This document shows positions 20,590-32,278 of a stretch of DNA of 64,000 nt, one piece after another; the stretch's first letter is position 1; each line of letters starts with the position of its first letter. Below the pieces are notes generated by a model. That model was not told where the DNA came from. It saw only the letters and a program-made list of their open reading frames with translations, and did not search any database. Source of the stretch: Dendrophyllia cribrosa (taxonomy: Eukaryota > Cnidaria > Anthozoa > Scleractinia > Dendrophylliidae); NCBI GenBank assembly GCA_024195265.1, contig JAJLRJ010000002.1, forward strand, positions 14,099,867 through 14,163,866, given 5' to 3'. Both the position numbers and the translations under genes were made by a program.

Positions 20590-21775
20590 CGGAGCTCTGC
20601 GGACCCAAGGCCCACGCGGAGCACCATACTCATAGAACCAGAGAACCATAGAACCCATGCCCGTCATTTTTCATGGTCATGGCTAGCGGAATGTTTCGCG
20701 GGCGCGTTGTGTGCCCCCCGCCGCCGTCGCTTAGGGCTAACTCGCGGGCGCGTAGACCGTCGCAAAACATGCGCGTATGACGCCACACAACAACCGGGAT
20801 CTTTGCAATTTCACGTCACCTGGGAAAACACTGCTGTGTTTAGCGGAAAAAACCGTTTAAATTAAAGTCGTTATTCTCCTGCATTTTTTCGCGGTTTGCT
20901 ACTCAAGACAGGGATACTAATTAAGGGATACTCAGAAGCCGCTATAGTGGAAAAAGAAGAGCTTTTAGGGATAAAATCTTGTTTCGAGGATGGGAGCAAT
21001 GTGGGGAGATGTTTGTCACTTCGGGTTTCAGATTCAACTGAAGAAGCGCAGATTTAAAGAATTTCCAAGCAATGGAGGGACTTAAAGGTAAAACAAAATA
21101 CATTTTTCGATGGGAATTTATGTTGATATCAATCTGTGATTGACTTTTTCTTTGTCTTCTCGCTAGTTTTGGAGAATTGTTTATAAACGTGCTCAATTAA
21201 ATTCAGTTGTTTTGATTTCTTTCATCGAAGACATCTCGGCCTCGATGAGCTATGGTTCGCGTTTTGCTTTTAAACATAAACTTATGGAGATTTAAATAAA
21301 ATTTTTTGAAAGAAGATTGTGTTGTCCATTTTTATGTGTTTGTTCATTCATTACATAGGTTGAAAAGCGATTTTATGAAAACAAAACAAGACTTGGATTT
21401 TATAGTTCTAAACTTCACTCGCGTGGTCTTATGCAAATATGTTTGTGTATTTTTTGCAATTTTGATTTCCAAATCAGTTTCTCGGACAATTTTTTATAAG
21501 CAACAGGTATATTTTATTTGAAGATTAGTCGTACTAGTTATTCTAGACAGAGAAAAAGTTGTTTTTGTGAACTTTTGTACGGTCTAAATGTACTGTGCAA
21601 ACGGTCGCGTAAGTCTGCTTTTGAGAATTGCTAAAATTAAAAAAATAGCCCGGTCGTCAATTTTATTCTTGTGCTTCCGACCTTTCACCTCAGTTAAATT
21701 TATTATCGGCTTTCTGTTCAAAGAGCTACGCTGTTAGGCTCAGCCTATCTATATATATTATGGGAGCTCCCCCAC
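20590..21775. other. insertion in block B without recognised gene
   Basis: Blocks A and C run directly from ttttatatagg to gagctcccc, whereas block B has about 1.2 kb between these points. A short inverted pair tatagcgg/ccgctata (20586 and 20939) may bound a MITE of about 360 bases. The rest is unassigned. A poly-C run (21775-21794) follows gggagctcccccacc. Confidence 0.4.
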
Positions 21776-21985
21776 CCCCCCCCCCCCCCCCCCCTAACCC
21801 AGTGACAGAAGTCAAGAGAGTAATATTGCTGTGCGCACCTACTAACGTACCCAGCTGAGGTCAAAGAACTAATCGCTATTACTGTCAAAAAAGTAAAATT
21901 ATGTACTAAAAACTTAAGATTAGAGGAATATTTCATGAGCATTTTATTTAAAAAAAATCACCAACCTCCTCTTTTACAAAAATAC

Positions 21986-24900
21986 TCAGCCGCTGCGTGT
22001 TCGTGTGTGTTACTTGCTTTTTTCGTATTTTTATCTATTTTATATACGTTCCCTACCTCAAAGGATATTGAAAGGGCTGGGATCCTATACACTAGCTATA
22101 CATGCCTATACATGTGCCATGCCTGCAATTCTGAACAAAACTAATAAACTTACCTGCAAGTGATGTAAACTATTAATCCAACGATCTGAAGGCAAAAAAG
22201 GACAACAAAAAGTATTGCAACCGTCTTCCACATTCCTGTAAAAAGAAACAGGGAAATGAAGACATTAAAACAGTAACTTTTTGTTTTCGTTCTGAAAAAA
22301 AATTATCCTCTTCCATACACATAGAACCTTGTATAACACTAATTAGTAACTACAGTGGTAACACTTTTCCTGGTCCCATGGGTGTCTCCTTAATAGAGGT
22401 GTCCCCTTAATGGACGTTTTGCTGGTTTAACAATTGAATGCATGACCATCCTGAACAAAAATGCCTGGTTTCTTAAGTTGGGATGATGCCATTTATTAAA
22501 GCAGCTATAAAATGCATGACTTAAATTGCAACTGTAACCTTGGACTGTTTAAACTGTAGTTTACTGTCATAACTTTCCTTTAGGTAATTATAATACAAAA
22601 CACAATGTAAATGTCATATCCATTATTTATATTTTATAACAAGATTTATATGCCATAATCATTTGAAATAAGAGCTGAAACTTTGAATAATTTTATCACT
22701 TGTGGTTAGAGTGCATGTACAATAAATGTTTGTCAATAATCTTCCCTGGTGGTCATATACTGCATTTAACCGTCCCCTTAATGAAGGTTCAAATGTCATT
22801 TGGGACGCTCAAACACCGTCCCCGTCCCTTTAATAGAGGTGATAATTACAGAGATTATATGCAGTGTGTGTTTTGCCGTGATCAGAAGAAGTGTCGCCTT
22901 AATGGAGGTGTCCCCTTAGTGGAGGTGTCGCCTTGATGGAGGTGTTCCCTTAATGGAGGTGTCGCTTTAACGGAGGTGTCCCGAGGTAGAGGTTCCACTG
23001 TATCAGTACTAAAGGGGATGTCGAGAGCCTCTTCAATAATTTGCAATGGAAGACTTTGAGATTTGCAGTTGGTATCTGTATCAACTACCAAGTATATAGC
23101 CTCATACATTTTGTTCTGCGGTAATAAGTCCTTACCTTCGTTATTTGAGCCTTTTTGATCATCTAAAAGCTTCTGTTGTTTAGGAGGCTGTGACTCATTA
23201 TTGCCAAAAGATGCCAATACCGTGGTCTGTGTAGGTTTCGAGTAGCAGTGTTTACAAACCTCAGAAAACGCGATTGCATGGGACACAGTTTTAGTAACTA
23301 TTACTGCACAAGGTACATTTTTGGTAGATGTCACCGTAGCAGGTACCGTCTTGGATGGGATGACTGCCGAAAGCGCCGGTTCGGTAAATGCCACTTGCGA
23401 AGCCTGTACCCTTTTAGTAGGTATGGCTGTGGAAGAGACTGTCTGTGAAGAAGGTTCTGTCTGGGTAGAATAAACTGTCTGGATAAAAGGTACTGTTTGG
23501 GTAGAATACACTGTTTGGTGGGTAGATAACTCTGTAGTGAAGGGTACGTTGGTAAAAGGTACTGTAGATGATACGGTGATGTTAAATAAGTCTGCACAGG
23601 ACATAAGGTCGGAAGGTGAGACTTCAAAAGATACGGTAACCGTTGTTGAATATGTACTAATAACTGTCTGGACACAAACTGTTTCGGAAGTTGTGGCGTT
23701 CGTTGAATAAAGTAGGGTCTCTACTGTGGAGAGTTGATCCGAGGATGTGGTTATTGTTGTGGGTATGGGGGTAGGTGTGACTATACTGGACAAGGGTGTG
23801 ACAGTTGGTACACTTGGACACTCCAGTTTGCCCACACCTGTTTGGCATTCAGGATCTGTAATAAATTCATAAATAAATGAATAAGTAATAAAAAATGACA
23901 ACAGGCACAGACAATCCAAAGAACCAATCAGAATCAATCATGTAGCAAGTGCCAAGCGCGGGAAAACACACACGAGCACTGAAGTGACGGTTGGTTTTCG
24001 TTCAACTTCTAATTGGTTGAGAAAGTGGCGCGAGATTTTTTAACCAATCACGAAGCTAAGTTAAATGCAAAACCAAATTAAACGTGTATTACTTTTTACA
24101 CTTCATTGAGAACCTATCGACTAACAAACTTCTCCTTTGGAAATTACCTTGATACGTTTGATTACTCTTCTTGCAGACGTAAACTTCGATTTTCATGTAA
24201 ATGTTGTTACTTGTGTCTGAACAGTGACCTCCGCTTGTGTCGTTGATATGTGATTCTGTTCCATCAGACGTCCCTGTCGATAATTAAAGAAATACCCCGA
24301 ACATTTTTCAACTCACTTTGTCTTTTTTTACGTCAAACTAAGACTCTCAAAATATCAAGTCGTTTTGCAATTCTAGGCTAAAAACACTCTTATATATCTT
24401 CACATGAATGAACGAAGTTTATGCAAACATACCCCCTCAATGCGTGTAACTAATCATTGTTTCGGTCCCTCGCTATTCTCTTTATCGTCTAGAAGAAAAC
24501 GCTTAAATAATAGGTAACCCTTCCAAAAACAAAGCAAACATAATTAAGGAACAAGAATGGTTAAACTTAGTGATTACAAGAGACAAACGTGGTATTTTGG
24601 GTTAAGTCAAATACGATGTACTGAGACGTCCGCATGTAAACTTCAGGTCCGGTCTTTAATGGGATATTTCAATACTTACCAATAAAATAATATGTCCTCC
24701 CCCCTTCAAACGTCAGTCCATCTTGTTCTGCTGTAAACTGTGCAAATAGCACAGGAAAATAACTCAACTTTGTTGGAGTATTGCATTGCAATAGAAGTTT
24801 ACTTGTCTTATTTTCGCCTTCCAATGATGTGTCACATTCATCAAGGGCTGTTTTGTTGTACACTATCCAGAGGTTTTCATACATGTTTGCTGTTTGAACC

Positions 24901-27900
24901 CCGACCAGTGTTTTCTGCAACACAGTCGCAGTATTTGGACAAATAAAATTGACTTTAGATTGCAGTTGTACTTTGAGATGCCTTGGTCCTGGTTCACATA
25001 TAGCTCCATCCCCTAGAAATCTGAAAACAAAAAGACGATTTATGGGAAGTCTGAGAAAAATTAATGCAAAGTTGTGTCTCTCGCGAGGCCGACCGCTTCG
25101 TATACGATCTATCTTCAGTTGGTTTCTCAGGAGCACCCAGCCAATCGTTTCGGTGGAAAACTGTTCGGAATGCCAGTCATCTTAAAAATTCGTAATCAAT
25201 TAGATTAAAAACTAGAGTTTTTTAAGTAACATGTTGCCTCAAACTTTCGAAACATTGGAAAATTTTACGCCTCTTGATTTCGAAGTCAAAAAATGTCATT
25301 TAAGCTACGAATTAAGATCAGCTGGGATTTTCGGAAAGATAAAAGCAGCTGGTAAATTCGACAAGATTCCTTTCCTGGGAGCCTGGAACAGCCTAGTAAA
25401 AGTTTGACGTTTGAACATTGACAGTTTGTTTTCCTCCGCCGGTAAAGTTATCAAACTTAAAGTGGGTGATGGCTGGGAAACTGAAAATCGACAAAGTCTA
25501 GCGATGCAGCGGCTATAAGAATATTGTGGGAAATACGAATAAAAAGCGGTTTAAAAATATAGGAAGGAACTTGAAAAATACAAACTAGAATAAAAACGTC
25601 AACTGTTCGCGCGCTTTTATTGGAATACAACAAACTGAGATCCTTGTACCATCCAATCAGTGTTGAGGGTTTTTGTGAAAACAATAGGACAAGTCTGGGC
25701 AGGCCTATATTGCGCCATTATAATGAAACAAGTTAGCATTCTTAAAAAAAACTAGTTTTTAGAACTGGTTATTCTATATCATTTCACAGCAATTTTACAG
25801 CAGGTTAATGAATTCCACAGCTTGTTAATGTATACCACAGCAATTTCACATCAGTTAATATATTCCACAGCAAGTTAATGTAAACCGCAGCTCTTTAAGG
25901 CCTGTGTACATGAAGGGAGGGTAACTCTTGTGGCAGGGTTATCCCTTCTAGAAGGGTCAAAAGATAGCCCTCCTTTACATGTGTAGGGTTATCCCTAGGG
26001 CTTTCTCTGTCAACAAAGCCGCGGAAACCTGAAGCCATCGATAGATCACCCTCGAAGTCGACGCCGTTGAATTCGCACTTCGTCTTGTACTCCGACTTTG
26101 ATATATTGAGAAGCAGTTCAACGGCTTTGGGCGTCCATGCCCATTTCTTTGCCTTTATCGACGAAGAGTCTGGTCGATTGGCCGCTTTTCTTTCCCCGTT
26201 TGATTTATTACGTGACTGATCATGATCAAGTACGGCTCTGTCGTCCTGAATTTCTGTATCGTCCCGGTTTGGATTCGCCGGTCTTGCCAGCATAGTTCTC
26301 CGAAATAATTCTCCAGATTCAGCCGGGAATCGAACCCGGGTCTCCTGAGTACCGGTCAGATGTCTTACCACTAGACACTGAATCACCTTCTGAAGGGAAT
26401 AAGTTGGTGATCCAAAGATAATGAGGCAGTTAGTTGTTTCAATTATTTCCCAGCCCAAGTTCATACTACTTATCATATGTTGAGGGAAATATACTGTGAA
26501 TTGCTGATCAATTGGGCTAAGTGACGCGATCCCAACTGCAGAAAATGTGAGTCTCTTCGTGCCTGCCACATATAGATGCTTCCAATTTCACGCTGAATGG
26601 TGGGGTTGGCTCAGTAGTCTAGTGGTAAGACATCTAACCGGTACTCAGGAGACCCGGATTCGATTCCCGGTTGAACCACATTTTCACTCATTTCTTTGTT
26701 GACGATTTCTGTTCCCCATATATACTATATTGCGGCTTGTGTTTCGTGTACCGGGATCATCAATTTGTTAATGATTAAGGTTCACCCCAAATACACCATA
26801 TATGTTTCATGTACAGCACAGTGAACAGTGGAACAGTGAACAGTGGCACAGTGGTAGTGTATTGGAACAGTGTAACAGTGGTACTATAGTGTGGTGGAAC
26901 AGTGGCACAGTGATAATATAGTGTGGTGGAACAACTATAACGCTGTTCATTGTATACCAACTACACACAAATGCACTGGTTATATGAACCATTCACTTTA
27001 TTTGTGGTAATTTAAATATACATAAAACGTATTATTGTTAAAGTTTACGGATGAGTGACAAGAAAATAAAAAATTTTTAAAAATCACCACCAGGGAAGAA
27101 AACATTGCATTTTTTCACCGACGATGAATACGAAGTTTAATGTACAGTAACTGGCGTGTTAGCCGTTAACGGCCAATTCATGCAGTATCTTACCAAACCG
27201 AGTAGAATGTTATGATTTTTTCCACCTGCCGTTTTTCTATTCAACTTTACGAGTGAAAATAAAAAAAGCAATCAGCACCAGGGAAGAATATGTATTTTTT
27301 ATCGACGATGAATACGTTTTATCGAAGCTTGCAGTACCTGGCCTATGTTAGCGTAATGACAATTCTGTATTTCACCAAACTAAGCAGAATTGAATATAAT
27401 TTTGACATTTGTCCACCTGCTGTTTTTCTAGCGCGTTGCGCCGGTTTTAATATTTTGTCTGTCAATGTAAATTTACATAAAATACAGCGCTCTTGTCTGT
27501 AAGTCGCTGAAGTCAATGTTCGAGCCGCCTCCGCACTCGGTATAATCATAGAGTATTTTTCAAGCGCTAACCCATGTTAGAATGCATAAACTTTGCTGTG
27601 ACGGATGAACTAAGTCAAACGTTAACTTTTGCCAGCCATTGTGACGGTTTCGTCATTAAACGAATGTGTTACGTGCTCGGCAGCAGTAGTGAACATACTT
27701 GAACTTCCTTGGAACTAACCACAATCCCTGATATCAATGGGCCTCTAGCTAAACCATAAAATATTGCGTTGCAGACGCAAATGCTTCGCAGTTTAGCCGC
27801 GCAAGAAAAAATTGTCGCGGACGCAAATCTTGGGTACCGGTCCGCGGCATGGAAATACAAAACAAATGTTTTCCAGTTTAGCCACATTAGAAGAAATAAT

Positions 27901-30140
27901 GTTTCTGCAACAATGTTTCCTAGTTTAGCCAGGCGCTATCTCCAACTTGGGTTGCATTCGATTAGTCTTGTTCCGGAATGAAGAACACACAGAACTCCGC
28001 ATCAACCTAAATATTTGCGCCACTAGGATACAAATTAAACTAACTCGAATTTTGTGTGTCTGCAAGAGTTCTGCGGAATCAGATATGTCATTTTATTCTT
28101 TAAATCTACAACCACAACCACCAGCAAATCGAACGCTCATTCAGTGATATAATGGTTTACATTTTACTAGAAATACGTGTCTCGCAGAACCTCGCGAAGC
28201 TCGGGGGAGCTAGGATGCACTGCAAAATTTTAGCGATGTGGGAGGGAGAGATGGAATTTCTGATTTATGATGGAAAAGTTGGGTTGCTTGCTGGCAATGG
28301 CCCCAAAATTTAAAGTTGAGACATTTTCGTTCCAGTCTCTTCCATTTAACTTGTACTTTGTGCCCTGTCTTCCTAAAATAAAATAAATGGGAGCTGGTGC
28401 TGGTCAGTTTTGGGTTTTGAGCTGTGGGTCGCTGTAACTGCTATGGGACTGTGTCGGTACCAAACGATCCTCTGGCCCTTCCTCCCCCCCCCCCCCCCCC
28501 AATTTTTGTCAAAAGGAAAATTGGTCTGAAAGTGGATGTATAAGTGCTGTTGTGGACATGGGTTCAGGACAATATGCAGTGGTATTCTGTTTATTTTGAT
28601 TGTTTCAATTAAATTCCATTTTTAAAGATTTTGAGTGCTATCTCCCAAATTAACCTGTTCCCTTTAGATACTGCTATAGTTTTTGTTCTATATACTGGGT
28701 ATCAAATAATTGGTAACCCAATCCTGTATTTGCTTGAATGGTTGAGATCACAGGAGGTTACTATGTTGATGTACATTCTCCTTACTGGTGTCAATACAGT
28801 TCACATAGCCATATAACTATAGTGAATTTGTAACTCTTGTTGAAGGTGATGAGGTTCTCAATTTGCAAAATCTATGTACTTGCTCGTACACTGATATTGT
28901 GAGGAGATTTACAATACTGATCACTGTTCCAATAATAAATGTGAAGCAGTAATGTTGATGTGTCATGTATTTACCTACATGTATACAGTTGCTACACATT
29001 AGCTGGCCATGATTGCTAACAGAAAATTATTTTTTCCTAACAAAATGTTTTTATCCAAATTGCAAACAGAAATTCTCCTTACTAAACCATTGGAATGTTA
29101 TTTCTTATACACCACTTTCATAATGGCGGCCGATTTATTTATTCTTTTATATGTATGTTAATTAGCCTCACCGGCCTCGTTGGCGTGTGCAAAATTCAAA
29201 AGAATTTTTACTTTAAAACGAGGCCGGTGAGGCTAATTAACATAAATATAAAAGAATAAATAAATCGGCCGCCATTATGAAAGTGGTGTATTGAACTATT
29301 TTATGAAGAATGCTGTAAACTCAAGATACCGTATATGTATACAAAGCACATTTCACTCAGTTCATTCACAATGTTACATCATGTAAATGTTGTATATTTG
29401 GGAAATCATTTCTACCTGTGTGATCTGTAGTTTTGATCATTTATCTGTAGTTTTGATCATTTAAAAAGTTCCTTAGTGACCTTAGTGAGAATATCTAAAT
29501 AAAAACATCAAATTACAGTGTGAACTAAGAGAATTATTTTTCAGTGTTCGATTATCCTCTCAGTAGTTTAGCCACTTAAAATCCTTTTTTTTTTTGCTAA
29601 GGCCGGTGATTTGAGCTACATTTCTTAATCGCTCTTCTTCACTGAGTCTTTCCTGTACTCAGTGTTTGCTTTTCCCTACCGTATCAGGTATGAAAGATAT
29701 TCGTCACGAGTATTTAGCTGATCGTGTAATTCTTGCCGCCTCTCGTTGCGTCCACAAACAGAATCATTTTGTCCAACACTTCCAGTCGGCGAAAAATATA
29801 TTTAAACATATGTATATATATATAAATATATTTTTCGCTCGAATTCACGCGGCTCAGCTCCCGAGGGACGACAAATTTATTAACCTCGCTTCGCGAGGAA
29901 TAAATACTTGCTTTTAAAATTTTTTGAAAGGAAATTAATCGTGCGGAGAATCTACTTTTACTTCAGCTCAGTTTTAATCTCGACAAAGATGTCGGAATTG
30001 TCTGCAATTCAGTTAGGAAACACATTTTATACTTACATTGGATTCTGAGGAACCCAGTGTATGGACGGGTAAATATCGCTGCCTGAAATGCGGCCCAAGA
30101 TGACGAAGAAACCAAGAACAGAAAATAAACCAGCGTTCAT
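21986..30140 (-). CDS. ephrin-like membrane ligand, gene 2
   Basis: Exons in reading order: 30037-30140, 24680-25020, 24148-24273, 23136-23855, 22154-22235, 21986-21992; about 459 residues. Same plan as gene 1: signal peptide, ephrin domain with FICP, DECD, LQCN and the GG-x-C cysteine, a 240-residue Ser/Thr stalk, one transmembrane helix, and a probable stop two codons into the last exon. All exons are open with matching phases and good GT/AG sites, so this copy looks intact. Relative to gene 1, exon 3 is 15 bases longer, exon 1 is one codon shorter, and intron 1 is about 5.0 kb because of insertions. An in-frame continuation of exon 4 past its donor stays open to 22882 and might be used as an alternative soluble or extended form; this is speculative. 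Confidence 0.8.
22154..22235 (-). CDS. ephrin gene 2, exon 5: transmembrane helix
   Basis: 82 bases encoding GMWKTVAILFVVLFCLQIVG and LIVYITC. Acceptor tttttacag, donor AG/GTAAGTTT, phase 2. The probable last exon CGGCTGA lies 161 bases further on at 21986-21992. Confidence 0.75.
22353..23000. mobile_element. pogo-like MITE between ephrin gene 2 exons 4 and 5
   Basis: TA at 22351-22352 and 23001-23002 flank cagtggtaacac... and ...aggttccactg. Subterminal copies of cccttaatggaggtgt occur near both ends. The homologous but degraded insertion in gene 1 spans roughly 5690-6810 and holds the expanded minisatellite. No transposase. Confidence 0.65.
23136..23855 (-). CDS. ephrin gene 2, exon 4: Ser/Thr-rich stalk
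   Basis: 720 bases opening DPECQTGVGKLECPS, then a long Ser/Thr/Val-rich region with three tandem QTVYSTQT-like motifs. Donor GAAG/GTAAGG. Two cysteines near the start and two near the end (EVCKHCYSK) are kept in gene 1. Confidence 0.7.
24148..24273 (-). CDS. ephrin gene 2, exon 3: end of ephrin domain
   Basis: 126 bases giving GTSDGTESH and the GG-x-C cysteine, then MKIEVYVCKKSNQTYQ. Phase 1 on both sides. The intron that follows carries a degenerate CCAATCA-type MITE shared with copy 3 but not gene 1. Confidence 0.75.
24680..25020 (-). CDS. ephrin gene 2, exon 2: receptor-binding domain core
   Basis: 341 bases; reads FLGDGAICEPGPRHLK, KVNFICPN, YENLWIVYNKT, DECDTSLEG, LLLQCNTP, and GGRTYYFI. 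Acceptor ttttcag, donor G/GTAAGT. Differences from gene 1 cluster after the CNTP motif (SYFPVLFAQFTAEQDG), near the segment that in ephrins precedes the last strands. Confidence 0.8.
25899..26300 (-). pseudogene. Harbinger-like remnant with Myb/SANT-like coding fragment
   Basis: On the minus strand about 26165-26030 reads WTPKAVELLLNISKSEYKT, then KCEFNGVDFEGDL, the style of the Myb/SANT-like DNA-binding partner encoded by animal PIF/Harbinger elements. The downstream end at 25899 is ggcctgtgtacatgaag, preceded by TAA, resembling the Harbinger-type terminus at 36518 (ggccctatttacatgg). The open frame continues to 26569 through unrelated DNA and a tRNA-like sequence, so the whole 224-codon frame is not one gene. 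The second terminus was not found. Confidence 0.4.
26316..26384 (-). tRNA. tRNA-like sequence, probably from a SINE
   Basis: Minus-strand sequence folds as a near-perfect tRNA: acceptor arms GATTCAG/CTGAATC, T arm CCGGG-TTCGATT-CCCGG, anticodon arms TCTGA/TCAGG with loop CCGGTAC, placing GGT (Thr) as anticodon. Base 33 is C instead of the usual T, no T-run follows, and related diverged copies lie at 26604-26677 and 57584-57650. A SINE-derived or tRNA-related repeat is therefore more likely than a functional gene. Confidence 0.5.
26604..26677 (+). repeat. tRNA-derived SINE segment
   Basis: Contains tctagtggtaagacatc (A-box region) and cggattcgattcccgg (B-box region), with two mismatches in the T and anticodon stems. 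It is followed by cacattttcactcat, and about 100 bases upstream it shares aagtgacgcgatccc with the copy near 57090, so the repeat extends well beyond the tRNA part. Confidence 0.55.
26815..26940. repeat. degenerate minisatellite (gtggaacagtg)
   Basis: Around ten imperfect 10-13 bp units such as gtggaacagtg, gtggcacagtg and gtgaacagtg, within gene 2 intron 1. Confidence 0.7.
28147..29925. other. insertion in ephrin gene 2 intron 1, no gene recognised
   Basis: Gene 1 runs directly from aatcgaacgctcatttagtg to gaaggaaattaatcgtgcgg (11630-11665); gene 2 has about 1.8 kb between these points. Contents: a poly-C run (28483-28500), the MITE at 29110-29288, and a palindromic TATA-rich tract (29805-29835). 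No exon recognised. Confidence 0.45.
29110..29288. mobile_element. TA-flanked MITE with about 75-bp arms
   Basis: Arms caccactttcataatggcgg and its inverted copy are nearly perfect for about 75 bases around a 30-base loop, flanked by TA (29108-29109 and 29289-29290). Mariner-type by target site; no coding capacity. Confidence 0.7.
30037..30140 (-). CDS. ephrin gene 2, exon 1: signal peptide
   Basis: ATG at 30138-30140 opens MNAGLFSVLGFFVILGRI, then DIYPSIHWVPQNP. Ends CCAAT before GTAAGTA, phase 2, as in gene 1. Confidence 0.75.
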
Positions 30141-30742
30141 GTTGATGCAGCAGTTGTCAGTCCATGATGGCTAGCAACCGTGTCACGTTTAGCATTTCAA
30201 ACCATTCCATTAAACGTCTTAGGATTACAAATACTTAGCTTGATGACTAAAACGAAACCATCGTATGGATTGGTGTTTTAAGTCTGGGTTGACTCTATTT
30301 ATATGCTGCTAGGTAATGCGGAAATAGAGATGTTAATGTAAATTTGTTGCAATTCGCTCGTTTCCAGGATATGCGCGGTCATGGTCAATTGTCATTCCCA
30401 GTGCCACTCGGTTCTTTGAGCCACTGGTGGTCTCTGTCAAACGCGCCCTTGTCTCTTGAGTAAGGTTTAAACACAAATCAGTTCCCCCCTAAACAAATCA
30501 ATTTCCTGAAAAACAACACAGTTCCCCAATGTAGCGTTGCAGTTATGTCCTCCGTGGCAGTTATGTCTTCTCACCTGTCGACCAATAGTATTCGTTCTTA
30601 TAAGTCACCAATGAAAATGCGTGGTCATCGTGTCTTCCTTGACCATTGTTACCAGGGAAGGGATGGTGAAGTGCGAAAATATCACTAAGGTGCAGGATTG
30701 CAGAAAACTAGTTTAATGAGATGGAAATCATATTTCTATCTC

Positions 30743-30897
30743 ATGGGCTTTTATCACGCTCCGCCATTTTGTATAAAAACAAAAGATTTACCCCCCAAGC
30801 CTCGCAGTGAAAAAGCTGAGAACGAGGTTAAGCAGGGGAAAACAAAGCATTTTATTCTCCTGGGAATCAACATGGCCGCCGCGTGATAAAGGCCCAT
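30743..30897. mobile_element. short MITE
   Basis: Ends atgggcttttatcacgc and gcgtgataaaggcccat form an inverted pair 155 bases apart, both followed inward by a cgccat/atggccg motif. Confidence 0.5.
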
Positions 30898-32135
30898 TGA
30901 ATAACAATACTTATTTTTTTCTGAAGCATCTCAGCGGTCCGGAATCCTAAATCCTTGAATCTGATTGGCCAACTACGCGCGCTCCAGCGGTCCGGATTTT
31001 CCCATCCGGACCCCGCGTACGGACCGCTCCTAATTTTACAGAAAGATTTTGTTGTTTAAAGCTTCATATCATTGAATTTTCTCATAAATTATGAACCCAG
31101 ACGAAAGCTAGCAAAGCGAAAGTGAATTTTTATTGGCCAGATATAATATTTAACGACACAAACAAAGAAAACAATGAAGAAAACCGGCAAAGTTTCATCA
31201 TAGCTGACATCGGCTGACATGCAAAGACCAGACAACACGCTGAAGATACGCTTAAACCAGGTACAAAAAGACTCAATGAAGAAAGACAGAACAAACTAAA
31301 TGGAAGGAGAAATCAGCCGTAAAAATAAAGGCCAATTTTATTCCTCGAAAAGGCGAGTACAAGTTTCGATTTTATGATTTATTGATTTTATAGTTTTTGG
31401 GTTTGTTGTTGTTTTTTACAAAGCGGCATTTGTGGCAAAACATTACTATAATAAGATGCAATCTAGCGCTTTTTTACAAAGGTTTTGACTCCATTCGGTT
31501 TAAGTGTTCTTATTTTTCTGGTTGTGTTTTTTCTCCTAATAGAGATTCTGTGAATTTTTTATTAAAAAGTCTTTTGTCATTCTAGTCTTGTACTAGGTTT
31601 GTTGTCAATAATTTACACGCCATTTAGCGATCGGATTTTACGAGATAATTTGTACTTTCACTACATTGCTCGGTTTGTATACTTTTATTTCTCGGTTTTT
31701 ACCTTCTTTTATCTAAATTCTATAAGTTTTCATTCAAGAAAACATGATTTTTAAATTAGAATAGCTCAGTTTAAGCTTTCTCCCCGCTATAAATAAATTA
31801 CGCTCGACTTTTCTTTGTAATAGAAAAATTTGAAAAGTTTTTAAAGTTATAATTCAGCTTTCCACGGCTTCGCTGTAGGCAATCCTCACCGAAGGCAAAC
31901 ACAAGAGCCGTTTATTCTACCAAGAGACATAAACTGATAGCAATGAGTTCACTTTGCACATTAATTTTTTTTTGTTTATGAATGGAAAGTTGTGAAGATT
32001 ACCGAGTTAATTTAGATTTTGCGCGCGTTCTGTCAGTTTAGCTGTACGCGGCGCGTAAGAAACATTTCTTGGAAAGCTGTACATGAATGATTTTCACGGC
32101 GAATCGCAGAATTAAAGTAGGAAAAAAATAAATAA

Positions 32136-32278
32136 GTTATTTACCGGCCTAGGTCGGTCCGTATAGGAAAAAACTGTGCCCTCGGTCTTGAGTACGGCCC
32201 TCGGCCTACGGCCTCGGGCCGTACTCAAGACCTCGGGCACAGTTTTTTCCTATACGGACCTCCCGGCCGGTAAATAAC
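32136..32278. mobile_element. near-perfect palindrome (foldback)
   Basis: gttatttaccggcc at the left and ggccggtaaataac at the right bound a 143-base palindrome with only small mismatches and a short centre (ggcctacggcc). It would form a long hairpin if transcribed. Confidence 0.65.

Larger units (their letters stand above)
18900..30185. repeat. duplicated block B carrying ephrin gene 2
   Basis: Collinear with block A from gagtttgagaattatagttc (18908) through the signal-peptide exon. Private insertions include the G/C-bounded element (19397-19879), about 1.2 kb at 20590-21770, the tRNA-like SINE and Harbinger region in intron 1, and about 1.8 kb at 28147-29925. Confidence 0.7.

Noticed and set aside
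22882..23135. In-frame extension of the ephrin gene 2 stalk exon
   Set aside because: It runs past a conserved GTAAGG donor into a MITE; gene 1 has a stop just after the same donor.
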